Below, one piece after another: positions 45,741-57,039 of a stretch of 64,000 nucleotides of DNA. Where the stretch lies: the NCBI RefSeq assembly GCF_018139145.2, contig NC_059471.1:211067494-211131493 (forward strand), in the 5' to 3' direction. Numbering within the stretch: position 1 is the first letter of the stretch; every line of letters begins with the position of its first letter. The DNA comes from Gymnogyps californianus. Lineage: Eukaryota; Chordata; Aves; Accipitriformes; Cathartidae. Made by a program: the position numbers and the translations under genes. Under the pieces are notes generated by a model that had not been told where the DNA came from, searched no databases, and saw only the letters and a program-made list of their open reading frames with translations.

Positions 45741-47853
45741 ACCCCAATGCAACAGATTTCTTTCTTTAACTAAATTGAATCCTTCCCTAGAGCTTCAATT
45801 GTGTGTTTGCCACCTTTTAAATGATTTTTAATAAGCAAAGTAAGATAAAGAGGGATGAATAGTTAAGAAGTGGTGATGACATCGTGAATGTAGTAGCGGA
45901 TAAAAAGTGGGTGAGGAAACACTTAGAAAAATTAGGTGTCCAGCAGTCATTACATCCAGGTGATGCTAAGACTTTAGCGTAAAGTGAATTAGCTGATTAA
46001 CTTATTGAACTGCTGTCCATTGCCTTTGCAAATATCACGCACAACAGGCAGGTTTCAGGCAACTGATAGAATTTGACTCTATCTCCTCAAACCATGATTT
46101 CTGGCTTTTGCTCCGTATTGTAGATCATCTACCATTATTTTTAAAAGTTCAGCTCCACCAGGACGGTGACTGCCTTTCTTACTGCATGCAGGATAACTCA
46201 GATGGGCAATCACGGTGTTAGGATACTGAGCAGAAACCTTAACGAGGTGTTGTCATCCTTATTTCTGCCAGAATTGTGGCACAGGAAACGCAGAAAACGC
46301 ATTTCTGTTAGGCAGCTGGGACACACATCACCTTATTCTAATACAGGTCAAGGGAATTGAGCCTTAGAAGTGCCAGTTCACTCCACTTACTATAAAGAAA
46401 TGATAATGACCCAGTTGAGCTGGAGCCAGCCACACTGTAGACATTTGAAGTTAGCTGAGATGAATCCCACCTCTGAAGACTGACCCGGCTCAGTGAGTTT
46501 TGTTGTTGTTTCCAGATGAAGAAAGATTGGGGTCCCTGAATTTTAACAGCATCTAATAGTGGCATGAATTCCAGCATCAAATATTAATTCAGATGAGGCT
46601 TTGATGTAAGTGGGGATTGTTGCTTAGGCTGAAAACAGGCTGATGATATGTATTCATTATATGTAGAAGCTCTCCTGTGCCTTGCTGGGGACGCTGTGCT
46701 GGCATCATTATTTTACATCTTTACTGACGTTCTGGGAGAGGGATAAATGTCCCATTAGCCCAGTAAAGATGGAGAAATGAGACAGCGGGGAGACCTAGGA
46801 TCGGAAATATTCCTAGAAGAATATCTGTATGATTGTGGCTTGTGCAGTGAGAGGAGCACCCAAAAGGGGCTAGGACCTCTGCAGACACTTAGAGCCCCTG
46901 CCCCAAAGAGCTGAATCAAGGCAGTGAAAGGGTTTGAGAGGACCAAGAGTTTAAATGAGCTGAACAGGCTCAGAAAAGTAGATAAGCAAGAAAGCAAGAT
47001 GCGATCTCCGACCTCTGAGTCGCTTTAGCTCTCATCTTCCTTCCAACGCCAATCCTTGCTCAGAAACCATCACAGCTGGGACATGAAGTGACCAGTAGCT
47101 GGTTGGCCAAAGGGCATCACCAAGGAGGCTTGGAGCTCACAGAGGACAGTAACCCAAGGAGGGGCTCACAGGCAGCTGCTGAAGCAGATGCACGTGCGTA
47201 GCTAGAAATATCCATTACAGCATAAGGCAGCAACACGTTACTGCCATCAGCTGAATACAGCTTTTATGTGGGGGAGCGAAATGGGCCCCAGTTGAGCTGA
47301 AAGGAGAGGGATGTCTGTCCCCTATGCCAGAAGGTAAATCTAACAGGGATAATGATGACTCTGAGTTTACAAACAGTTCATGGGTGCTAGAGGGTGGGAT
47401 TCATTAGGGGTTGAACAAACCAAGATAAAAAATAAGTAAAATGAAAAAATGTAGGATCATCATGGAGAAAAAAAGGTATTGCTTGTTTCCCTGGGTCCTG
47501 TTTTCAGGCATCTGATCATGTCCTGTGAGGCAGTCTGTCCCCATCAAATAAGGGGGGTGCAGGATCTACCTCGGACTCTGTCATCCAGGTGATCCTCCTG
47601 CCTACAGGTTTTTTTTCATGCAGATGTATCTTCTGAGAGCTGGGCAGCTGCAAAATTCTCCCCCAGCCTTCACCCTCAGAGGGACCAAAACTGCACAGAT
47701 GTTTTGGAGAAGAGGTGGTCTCTGGTTGCTCTTTTCATTCGGGGTTCTGATTTGCTTCAAAACTAACCCAGCTTTTAAAGAAGATTAAAGAATCTTAGCA
47801 TGAAATAGTATTTTACAGGACTGCTTTTGGGCAATCCCAGAATATTATTATTC

Positions 47854-48172
47854 TTTTGTACTTTGTCAGCCCCTTTCTTCCTCCCACCCCGTCTTCTATT
47901 TCTGCTTTATCCCAAGCACTTCTATTCATTCCCTCCCCGTCTCCTTTTCCCAGGCCAAAATGGCCACAGCCCAGGATTTGCACAGTTGTAATGACATTAC
48001 ACTTCAGAGAAATAGCTATTTCTCACTTAATGCCTTGTCCGCCCTGCGAGAGCTGGACCTCCTCTCCCAATACACACCGAGACGTGTCTATAGAGCATCA
48101 AGAGCATTTATGAGCATTTGCAGAGTATCTAGGAGTCACCTTGCATCAGAGATTGTGTTTTTACAGACATAA
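47854..48172 (+). CDS. Possible 3' splice site followed by a 70-codon ORF; unassigned
   Basis: A pyrimidine-rich tract about 95 nt long ends in TTTTCCCAG with AG at 47952-47953. Six bases later an ATG in good Kozak context (A at -3, G at +4) at 47960 opens a 70-codon frame closing at 48172. The conceptual product starts MATAQDLHSC, is basic in its second half and matches no family I know. The region is only modestly GC-rich. The acceptor-like signal is the best in the window, but no matching donor or branch point can be proven and the frame may be chance. It could also be an exon of a non-coding RNA. Confidence 0.15.
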
Positions 48173-50500
48173 AGTGGCTATAATCAGGTTTCTAACTGAG
48201 CGCATAATAGCTGTGCTTTAGTGGAGTTGTAGCTTTGGGAAACAGTGTTTAATTTGACAGATATTAACAGGGATGGCAGCGGAGTCCTTTACATTGGAAA
48301 AACAGCTTCTGTTATCCTGTTCTGTTGGTTTGTTCCTGCAAACCAAACACACTCAATGTCTGTTGCTTTCTATACTGTAGTGAACATCGTGTTTGAATGG
48401 TTACTGAAGTGGATGAATAAATCATCTATCTGACTGTTGAAAATGCATACATAGACCTAATGCTCTAGTAAAAGGCTTTGCATGTGTTTTGACTGTTAAC
48501 ATCCAGAACAGCAAATATACTTAGCAGCGAAAGGAAAATATAGCTCCAGTTACTGTTTAGGGAAGGAAGCCCCATCATATTTCCAGCACACGTTTTGTCA
48601 GAAGACTAAGCAGGATGCTCAGCCTCATGGTTACACCCGCTGGCAGCCAGGACAGCCAGAAGCCATTTTCTCTGCTGAGCTGAGTGACCTCTTCTTCAAA
48701 CACAGCAGTCCCTGTCTCTGCTGGGGTGGTTTATTTGCGCAGTTGAGAGGCAGCTTTTCCTTCCTAAACTACCACACTGACTTAACAGGAATCATGATAA
48801 TAATGGCTGAGATCATTGATGTGTCGTAGAGATAAATGCCTTTCAGTTGTTGAAGGAGGATGGACAGACCCTGATGGCCGTGCTAAGCAGGGCGGGACAC
48901 TAAACTGGCTTTGCTGTAAGTCAGTCTCTCTCAGCCTTGAACAGAGACCTACGATCTTCAGATGTGACTTTTTTATGTCTGCCTTCCAAATGTGGAAGGC
49001 AGCTAAATCAATCTTATTAATACCTTGAGACTTTAATATTCATTGTATTGCTTTGCTTTCATGGAAAAAGCATAACTGTTCTGGAAAAAGCAGGTCATTA
49101 GAGCCTTAAAGATGAACTCCAGAAAGGTAACTTGTGTTTCCAGCCCTCACTAGAATTGGTGCCATATAAGGGTAAGTTGGCAAACGATTTTGACAACACT
49201 TAACTCATGCAAATGCTGCATCAGTGGAACAGCTTGCAAAGAGCACGGGTCTGCCCCTTGTTTACTTCCCCAGAGGTGAGTCCCTCTCCCTCTGAAGCCA
49301 CAGGGCAGATCTCAAAGGACTGCATCAGCAATGTTGGAGAGGAAAACCTTTCTCCGTTTTGAAAATACACCCTACAACCAGCAACAAATAAACACAGCTC
49401 CAGTTTCTCAGTGCTGCCAAAGCAACACACCCAGTACAGCACTGTTCCTCCCCTTGCATCACCAACAAAGCTGCCAGCTGAATTGCGCCTGTATCCTTGG
49501 TGCCTTGGAGTGGTACCAAGCAGGAAGCACATAGATAAGCTTTCAGGAACCCAGCAGCTTTTGAAGGGCTGCTATGCTCAAAAAAGACCCCAATGCCTTG
49601 CCACTGTCTAGTAAAAAGAGCACATTTCACTCTAAAAATCATTGCTGAGAATCTGGCTTTTCCGAGAACAAAGCTTTATATATGCCAGGAGATGACTTCA
49701 GAACGAGATGTGAAATATCACATTTTTTAACCCTGTTTATAACTTCATCTATAGCTGAAAAGGAGACTGGAGAAGTAGTGCCATCCCAGAGAGGATGCAC
49801 CCGGCCATCAGCACAACCCGCAATCTGTGCCGTGCCACGTCCTCCCCGCACCTCTTGGAGACAGGAGTCCCCAGGCAGGCAGCGCTACGAGCTGCACTCA
49901 AATGGGTGGGCACCTACGCCCCATGCCACCCCAGCCAGTGTGAGTCTCACTTCCCCTTGCCACCCTCAAAAAAAATCAACTTGCTCATCACCAGGAGGGG
50001 CTCAATCTGCCTGCACAGCCCTGGCAGTAGCAGGAGGGACTTCCTGCCACGCTCAGCACCTTTGCCTTTTTTTAAAGTGTATCATACAAAAAGGCACATA
50101 AAAATATTGATAATTTGGGCTTGTGGGTGGTTTGACTCCTTTTTTTCACCATTCACCCTTTAGGAAAAAAAAGAAGAAAGGAATTTCAGGAAATTTTCAG
50201 GTGCATGTTTTTCCTGGATGAATGAAACAGTCAGATTCCTTTTTTTTTTTTTTTTTTTTTACAACACAGAGAATTAATTGTTGAAAGCAGCTATTTTTAA
50301 CAAGAAAAAAAGAAAAGCCCTAAAAGGGGCTGGTTCTTGTAGGATATAAGCAAATCTTCCCCATTTTTAGAGTTTGCCTTTGTTATCATATCAGTAGACT
50401 TGTAGTAAAAGTCACAATCTAAACACAGCAGAGCCAGGCTGGGAAACCGGATCAGGCGGACATCCCAGTTCCCTCCTCAACCCCCCGACCCACTGCCGGC
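48173..50500. other. Non-coding sequence, no gene recognised
   Basis: Overlapping frames of up to 139 codons at 49.2-50.1 kb occur on both strands with no domain. A 21-bp T-run (50240-50260) is the main simple repeat. Nothing else stands out. Confidence 0.5.
50240..50260. repeat. T homopolymer, 21 bp
   Basis: Longest homopolymer in the window. No retroposon body is recognised on either side. Assembly or sequencing length error is possible. Confidence 0.9.
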
Positions 50501-50639
50501 ATCAGTCTTGATTTGCAAATGCTACTTGTGTGAAGGCTGTGTGCTGGTTTCGACTTTTATTCACAGAAAAGAAATGAAAAGCAGGGGAAACCTGGAGAAG
50601 TGGTGACGAGAGAAGCACAGTAGCAATAATATTCATGCA

Positions 50640-51060
50640 ATTTGGAGGCAAATGTTGCGCTTATGGAAAGTATGCAACAAAAATACAAAAGCGAGCACGA
50701 AAGGCGCTCCGAGTGTTAAATATTCATTAGTATTCCCCGCGCCGCCTCTTCTAAATATAAGATACGTTTCAGCGCAGCCCCAGTGTGTGACTGGGATGTT
50801 TGCCCCTCCCTTATATGATGCCCTAGCCATTCGGATGGCGGGATGTCGCCATGGCAACACTGTGATGCTACCTTTTGTTCGCTGGATGAAATGACCAGTT
50901 GCGAGGTCAGCCAGCGGCGTGCATACAGGATACAACTGGGCTGCAGCAGTGCCTATTGTCCTGCCTGGTGGCACGGGCAGTGCCTGGGGGCTTGGCGGGG
51001 GCCAAATGCAGGCAGGGTCCTGCTGTTTCCCCCGCCATCGCCCTGTCCTCACCTAGTTTG
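50640..51060. promoter_or_regulatory. CpG-richer element with RFX X-box and YY1-type motif
   Basis: CpG dinucleotides are clearly more frequent here than in the flanks. At 50845-50858 GTCGCCATGGCAAC matches every position of the RFX X-box consensus GTNRCCNNRGYAAC. Ten bases upstream ATGGCGGG (50835-50842) carries the YY1 core found at TATA-less promoters. ATGGCG and CGCCAT also form an inverted repeat. AT-rich homeodomain-like words (AATATTCATTAGTATTCC) lie around 50718-50738. RFX factors act at ciliary, neuronal and MHC II promoters and enhancers. Frames in this block encode nothing recognisable. Promoter or enhancer status is inference. Confidence 0.45.
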
Positions 51061-51529
51061 AGTGATGAGCCAGCTGAGGGTCAGGGGGGCAAAAGTGGAT
51101 TTTGGCAACCCCAAATGGGGTGTTAGTGCCCTGTAAGGGAGCTGAGACCATGGGCTGGGGGAGCCTGGCCACCTGCAGATCTAGAGGGTGGCAGGCAGGA
51201 GGTGATGGCAACCCTTAGCATCAGAGAGCAATGAAGACTGGGTCCAAATCCAAACTCCCTCTGCTTTTCAGGACTTGTACAGGCAGCACAACTTCGCTCT
51301 GTGTTGGGATCCCTGCCCCAAAGGTTTGGAAGGGTTTCAATTTACAGAAGTTTTATCCCGGCTTGAACACACCCACAGCGGGTGAACAAGAGGAAAGCTG
51401 AGGGTTCAAATATATACCATAGAGTTTGGCTGGTTTAAGACCATCAGCCAATAGCTTAACAGTGAATATAAGGTGCTTTTTTGGCCATTTTCCCCACTAC
51501 TGAGTATCTGGGGCAAGATTCAGCTCGAG

Positions 51530-51860
51530 TCAGACACCTAACTTCAGCCATTTGCCATTTGCTGAATTCAGCCTCTCTACTTGGCTAAAAGTCAGCAGAT
51601 AGCTCTGCTCCTATTCTGGTCCGTGGAGGTCTGTCCGTGAAATCCACAGAGCCTAGAAAGAGATTCAGCTCCAAGGCTGAATCCAGGTAGGATCTACCTG
51701 GCTCCAGGTAGACATCTACCTTGGTCCACTGTCTAGATTCCAGCAGATGTTTAGATTATGACAATCTAAGGGGGTTTCAAGGTATCTATCTCGCTCCCAT
51801 GATTAGTTAAGGAGCCAAGAGTGATTATATTCCTAGCTTAAAGACTTCTTCTAGGATGAG
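51530..51860. repeat. Possible old palindromic repeat cluster
   Basis: 'gattcagctcgagtcagaca' and 'cctaacttcag' at 51.52-51.55 kb, the inverted repeats at 51.66-51.72 kb and 'gattagttaaggagccaag' at about 51.80 kb recall amniote repeats with 'taggcacctaa' and 'gattcagc' words. The family cannot be named. Part of the same stretch could simply be unique sequence. Confidence 0.3.
51662..51725. repeat. Three consecutive hairpins
   Basis: GATTCAGC (51662-51669) and GCTGAATC (51676-51683) form an 8-bp stem with a 6-nt loop. The last base also starts CCAGGTAG (51683-51690), which pairs with CTACCTGG (51694-51701) across 3 nt. CCAGGTAG recurs at 51704-51711 and pairs with CTACC at 51716-51720, followed by TTGG. 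CCAGGTAG therefore occurs twice and its complement twice within 45 bp. Confidence 0.7.
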
Positions 51861-51904
51861 GTGGGTTGAATTCAGGACAGGATGAACCTCTGCAACATCT
51901 GTGC

Positions 51905-51985
51905 GAACCAGACAAATGGGTCCCCTCTTCTGCAGATGGAGAACCTGAGATACACTGGGTGTAGCTGACCAGACTCTGAGTCAAA
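51905..51985 (-). mobile_element. Possible MIR-like relic, minus strand
   Basis: CTTCTGCAGATGGAGAACCTG followed by AGATACACTGGGTGTAGCTGA loosely follows the MIR core in reverse complement. Weak and short. Confidence 0.3.
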
Positions 51986-54900
51986 TGCTGCTCCCCTCCC
52001 TAGAAAGAGGATGAGAAAGCAAGTGTTCACATGCTCCTTTTACCTCTGTAGTGCCTTTGATCTGAAAATCGCAGGAGCGGAGGCTGTCGAACAAGTCTGC
52101 GGTAATTTGAGCATTGCCATGAGTCGCAGCCCAGGGGAGGAACAAAGTGTCAGACCACGGCACACACTATCATGGCACCGCTCTCCTGGTTACAGCAACT
52201 AAAACTTTCATTTTAAAGTGAGGATAAACTTCTCTGGCTCCCACAGTTGTAAAGTTACTGTGCTGAACGTGAAAGGGGTTTGCAAACAGGCTGGATGCAT
52301 GCAGAGGGTGGTTGTCCTCCTGTAGCACACAAAGGAGAGGTTAGTGGCTGCATAGGCTAAAGCAGAGTATCTGCCAGATACTAGTAGAGCTCAAGTCCTA
52401 CCTGGTGCCTGGAGACTGAGAGGAGGATGACATATGATGCACAGCTCCCATCCATCCACTGCTGCTCCAGCTCTTACGTTTGCTGAAAATTGCCAGCTGC
52501 AACACTTTCTGGGGAGCCACGCTGAAATTTGCCCAGGCAGAGCCAGTTGGGTTTCCCAGCCCCACTGGTGAACGTGGATGTGGACAGACCTCGCTGTCAC
52601 ACACTACTTCAGCTGTGGCTCACGGTAATGCGATGCAGGGGCTCATAACCCACCCGGGGCCCACAGCATCCTCTGGGATGCAGCTGGGGGTCACAGCCTG
52701 CGCTCCCCGGACGGGCAGGCTCGCTGCTGGCTCACAGCCGTGGCCACGGGTGCTGCTCAGACAGCACCATCCTCTTTCCCATTCCTGCTCGTCCTGCTGA
52801 GCTGGGCTCTGCTCTGACTCATGCAGTATCAGCACAATTCCCCAATCCGTTCAGATCAGAGAGGCTTTGAGTGCTGCTGAACCAGAAAGGCCCTGGCTTG
52901 CTTTTCTGGTCCCAGATTGAATTACTTTTTTGGCCTTTAGGAAAACTACGGTTTTTTTTTGCTTGTAAACAGAGATAGCACAGGAAACCTCATGAGGCAC
53001 TGTGGTTTAGCCTAGTTCAAAGCAGAACCGAGCTTTAAAAGAGAACTGGGTATTCATATGCTACCATGGGTGCACCATCCACATTATCATATTGCATTAG
53101 AGCTTGACCACGTGGCCTGAGATCTCCAAAATTCCCAAATGCTCCTCTCTCTTTAGGTTCCTCTTGATGCTTTGGAGAGTCAAATTCCGCCGATGATTTG
53201 GAGGAGACAATGTTCCGCAGATGCACAGATTTGTAAATCTCACATCAGAGTCTGATAGAACGTTGTACAGCAGAAAAATCACAACAGTCGTGTTTTACTG
53301 GAGCCTGGCATTTCTGCTGCCATTTATTCAAAGTCTTATTAAAGTCTTGTAAATACCAGTAGCAAAACATATTTATATACATCCAGCGAGAAATAGATGA
53401 GCCTGCCAGCATTGTACAGTGTCTCTTTAGCTCCGGAAAACTTATCTCTGCCTTCAATATGATATGATCAGATTTGTTCACATTTAATAAGGAGCTGACT
53501 TTGGCTGAGCACAGTTAATTATCTTTGAAATTGATATTAATCGCTGTAGGGGGCACCTCCCCTCCCTGTTTTTACCCCATAAGGAATAATAAGAAAAAGG
53601 GTCGAAAGGATTGGGAGAGATAGAGAGGAAAAGTGATGCGTGGGGTCGAACACCCTCATCTGTATCACTGCCTGGATGCACTTCTGCTGGGGCTTGCCAG
53701 GGCAGGGGTCGTGTCTATCTCTGGGTTCATCCCAGGCTTTGCAGCCTGTGTCCTCATACAGAACCATCAACATACTCCCTCGCACCCTCTCCATCTCGGT
53801 GTAGCCTCCAGGAGCCTGTGTTGAGCATGAACGATGTACGTGGGCAGAGATGGTCCCTGGCCTGAGCAGCCAAAGCATGAAACCACAGCGAGAGGAGAGG
53901 TTTAGGGGGGGTGAGGAGCCACAGAGGACCTGAGGAGAGGATTCTTCTTGGCTTTGGACATTTGGGGCGAATCACTTCGGGAAGGAGCCTGTCTCTCTCA
54001 TTGGCCTTGCAGGAGCCTCAGCGCCTGGCTTGGACCAGAAGGCAGAGTTTTAGATGGCGAAAGCTAAATGAGGTGAATCCCCATGGTCATCCAGGGAACG
54101 TGTGGCAATGTCAGGGGTTTAACCAGATCCCAGCTCAGTGCCTTAATCAGATGGTGGCACTCGCTGAGTGTGTAGCTTTGGGGCCTCAAAGAAGAGCTGA
54201 TGTTAAAGGGCTTTAGAAATTTCCACCTGTGGTATGCTCCAACCAGCCTGACAATGATTTTCTAACACTGAAAATCAGGTTCTGGTGGTGTAACAGGGTT
54301 TTTAATTTCATTTTCGGACAGCAATTGGGTACTGGTATGTGGAAGGTTATCCCCTGGGCTGTGGAAGGGGGGCCTTATTTGTGTCTGTATTAGGAAGTGG
54401 GGTGGCCCCAGGAGGAGCTGACCTTTGAAGCAGTGATGGGCAGCTGGTGCTCATCTGATGGCGTTTCAGAGGGGTTTTACTTTGGACTGGTCTGGTCTGG
54501 CCCGGCCTGTGAACCGAACGCTGGTGTGTTTGCAGGTCTGAAACCCATTTTCAAGTCAGATTTTTCTCTGAAAGAGACTCAGTCCCAGCATCACTCCGTG
54601 ATGGAAAACAAAATGCGGGAAGGGGGAGCAATTAGGGAATTTTCCAAAAAGGTGTGCTCCGATCTGAATTAAAATGCTAATAGAAGCGCATTCAGCGAGT
54701 ATCTTTTGCTGACCAACTTTGCAGGACTATATTCCTTTTGTTTCGCTCTCTTTTCTTTCTTTCTCTCCCGCAATTCCCAGCTGACAATTGACAGGAACTC
54801 CCTTTCAGCGTGGGTTTGGTCACTCGCCGGCAGCAAACGCGCCCAGCAGAAAATGCTCCAACTGTCGGCGTTTCCCGAGCAGGGAAAACCACTTGGGCTG

Positions 54901-55212
54901 AAGCTTGGGATCAGGATTACACCCCTTTAAGTCAATCCCAGGGAATCCGCAATCTCTCCACGGCGACGAAGTTTTCTCGGTGCTTTCCTAGCTAGCACAG
55001 AGAGCCGGCGAGCGTCAGCCCCGCACGGGGACATTACCAGATTAAACCCAGAGGCACAATAGGCAGGGCAAAGTCCCACACCTTCCCATCACTGCCGCCG
55101 ACCGGATCCCCACGGCTGGGCTGGGATCGCTTGCCCTGTGCTGAATGCATTACGTAAGGCAGGGATCGTTTGTCAGCCGCGATGGTACAAACATAGCTGC
55201 AGGCAGATTATG

Positions 55213-55245
55213 CAGAGAGAGAGAGAGGAGGGAGAGGGAGGAAGG
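55213..55245. repeat. AG-rich microsatellite
   Basis: AG units followed by GGAGGGAGAGGG-type purine sequence on the plus strand. Confidence 0.85.
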
Positions 55246-55425
55246 TCTCTCCAGGAACAGTGCTCCACGCAACTGAGGATTGCAAGTTGGCAGGTTGGCG
55301 GCTGGCCGAGCTTCCGTGAGGGTGTCGCTGGCGGTCCCTGACATGCTCTTGTTCGTGTGGGATGCTTGAGACAGGGATGAGAGACTAAGTTGGGGGACAA
55401 GGATTGGCATGAGGATCGGACCAAA

Positions 55426-55458
55426 ATGGAAGGGCTTCTGTCTCCGATGAGAACGAAG
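55426..55458 (+). CDS. Candidate first coding exon (11 codons) with splice donor; gene unknown
   Basis: ATG at 55426 has A at -3 and G at +4. It reads 11 codons (M-E-G-L-L-S-P-M-R-T-K) and ends at 55458 in AAG followed by GTAGGG (55459-55464), a good donor in phase 0. Upstream is the CpG-richer stretch. Short N-terminal exons of alternative promoters in large vertebrate genes commonly look like this. I do not recognise the peptide, and no second exon can be placed. The alternative is chance: an ATG a few codons ahead of GTAGG is not rare. Confidence 0.22.
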
Positions 55459-55560
55459 GTAGGGGAAGATGTTAATGTCTTTTGAAGCTGCTTTTACCCA
55501 AGGAGGGGAAGGGGAGGTGCGGGGCTAGCTCTGTGAATAGGGGGCTTGCTGAGCTTTTGT

Positions 55561-55602
55561 CTCTTTTCTTTTCTCTCTCTTTTTTTTTCTTTCTTCTTTT
55601 TC
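55561..55602. repeat. 42-nt pure pyrimidine tract
   Basis: Only C and T on the plus strand, with CTCTCTCT and T9 blocks and partial mirror symmetry. It could adopt triplex (H-DNA) structure, or it could serve as a polypyrimidine tract. No convincing acceptor AG follows at once. Confidence 0.8.
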
Positions 55603-56435
55603 AAAACTACACTCGTGAATGTAACTCGGTGGAGGAGCGACAGCAGTCCCCTCCAAGAGGGGAGTAACCCGTCACTCTTCCTTGACAGAGATGACCTTTG
55701 TAAATGAGTTTGCCTTTTGGAGTAGACAGCCATATTTTTGTTTGAATTTCCAGTCGGAGGCTCTCATTGTGTCTGTGTGTCTGTGCGTGCTCCCCAGGGA
55801 GCCGTTCGGGGAAAGCGTACCTGCGGAGCGGGGAGGGATGGATGGTGCCGGTGAGCTACCCTGGTACAGTATTTTCAGCAGCAAGGGATGCACGGACAAG
55901 CAAAGAGGGTGATTTTGTGCCCAAACACCCTGCCAGGGTGGGAGACCTCTTGGTATGGACCCAGACCAGAAAGCTGTAAAAGAGAAAGTGAGTGTGCAGA
56001 CCTAAGGAACTGCTGCACTTGTCTGCTGCCTTCTCACACTCCCAACTCTCTTTAAAGGTTTGCCATTAATCCTCGTTATGAAAGAAACTTGAATTCCAGC
56101 AAGGAAAAGCCAGAGACAAATACAGTGATGGTTTAGTTTGTAAAATCTCCTTCTGTGCTATTATTTCTGCACGGTCCTGGGGGATAGACTGAATCCTGAT
56201 TGTATTTTGTGTAGTCACTGCCTCCATCCCATGTGGTAACTGCCTTGGGTAAATCTTACTGGGATTTCAGTCCATCACCGCATGCAATCCAACCCTGTTG
56301 TATTGTATCTCAGGACTGGAAGAACTGGAATTCAATGACAATTCTTGCTGGCAACAGGGTATCTTCATATGTCTTAAATGCAAGCAGTTTTGAAGGTGTA
56401 GTCAGACAAGAGTTTTTTCATATAAATGCCAGACT

Positions 56436-56575
56436 AGAAAAAATTCTGAGAAATCGTCTGGTCCAGCCCCTGTGCTGAGGCAGATCAGCTAGTCTGGTCT
56501 CCTCGATTACATCCCTGCCATCCAGTATCTTAAATTAAAGGCTCCTCAATGATTGAAAGTATTTTCAATATTAAA
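56436..56575 (-). mobile_element. CR1 LINE fragment, minus strand
   Basis: The plus strand reads 'attctgagaaatcgtctggt', 'ccagcccctgtgctgaggc', 'agatcagctag' and 'ggctcctcaatgattgaaag', following the reverse complement of the CR1 3' region ('gagaggtcatctagtccagcccctgtgct', 'ctccaatgatggag'). Very decayed. Confidence 0.55.
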
Positions 56576-57039
56576 AGCTAGAAAAGTGATTTAAATAATA
56601 ATAATTTGCCAGCAAGTGGCTGTACTGTAACTCTCCAGGGGAGTAATATTTTTTCCACTTTAATTCAGTTCTTTTTTGTCTTGCCCAGTAAATTGGGGAT
56701 TAAAAAAAAGACCTACCAACTTCATATAGCTCTTCATTACCAAGAATAATGCTAACGGGCAGTTTATAAAGTGAAAGATTTATAAGGGATTATAGACTCA
56801 GCCATTCATACTTCTCATTACTGAGGAATACATACATTAGTGTTAGTCTTTGTAAGGCATTTCTCAGTATTGTTATTTTTTTTTTAAATCAGAGAATAGA
56901 AAAAAAACCACACCTGCCCAACAGATCTCATTTCCATTATTAGAAAACGTAACTTTCAACGTTTTAGTTGGTGTTTCCATTCTGCTCCTTTAACCAGGCT
57001 TGAAATGATTGCTGGAGGCAGTCTCTCCCAGAATTGGTG

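Larger units (their letters stand above)
37151..47853. other. Non-coding sequence between CR1 relic and possible exon
   Basis: No gene recognised. It contains the relics and hairpins listed separately and otherwise looks unique. AT-rich 40.05-40.55 kb and 41.35-41.7 kb blocks carry ATTA and AATATG-type words. Frames of up to 129 codons near 44.6 kb overlap on both strands without known domains. 43.85 kb holds an A-rich run, and 42.79 kb holds 2.5 copies of TATTTTCC. Confidence 0.5.
51061..54700. other. Non-coding sequence, mixed composition
   Basis: No gene recognised. The hairpin cluster at 51.66-51.72 kb and possible relics at 51.5-52.0 kb are listed separately. A CACGTG core lies near 53.11 kb. 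Overlapping frames of 60-115 codons at 52.4-54.2 kb on both strands have no domain and reflect GC-richer, stop-poor DNA. Confidence 0.45.
54800..55460 (+). promoter_or_regulatory. CpG-richer putative promoter region
   Basis: CpG sites are dense for this window, with clusters at 54.83-54.88, 54.95-55.03 and 55.09-55.12 kb and more to 55.42 kb. A perfect PAR-bZIP/NFIL3 palindrome TTACGTAA lies at 55150-55157, and an AG repeat at 55213-55245. The block ends at an ATG-plus-donor arrangement. No TATA box is obvious. Together these fit a CpG-island-type alternative promoter with a first coding exon, but no transcript evidence is available from sequence alone. Confidence 0.35.

Noticed and set aside
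50240..50260. T21 as the poly(A) tail of a minus-strand processed pseudogene
   Set aside because: No coding-like body is readable upstream or downstream and no target duplication was found.
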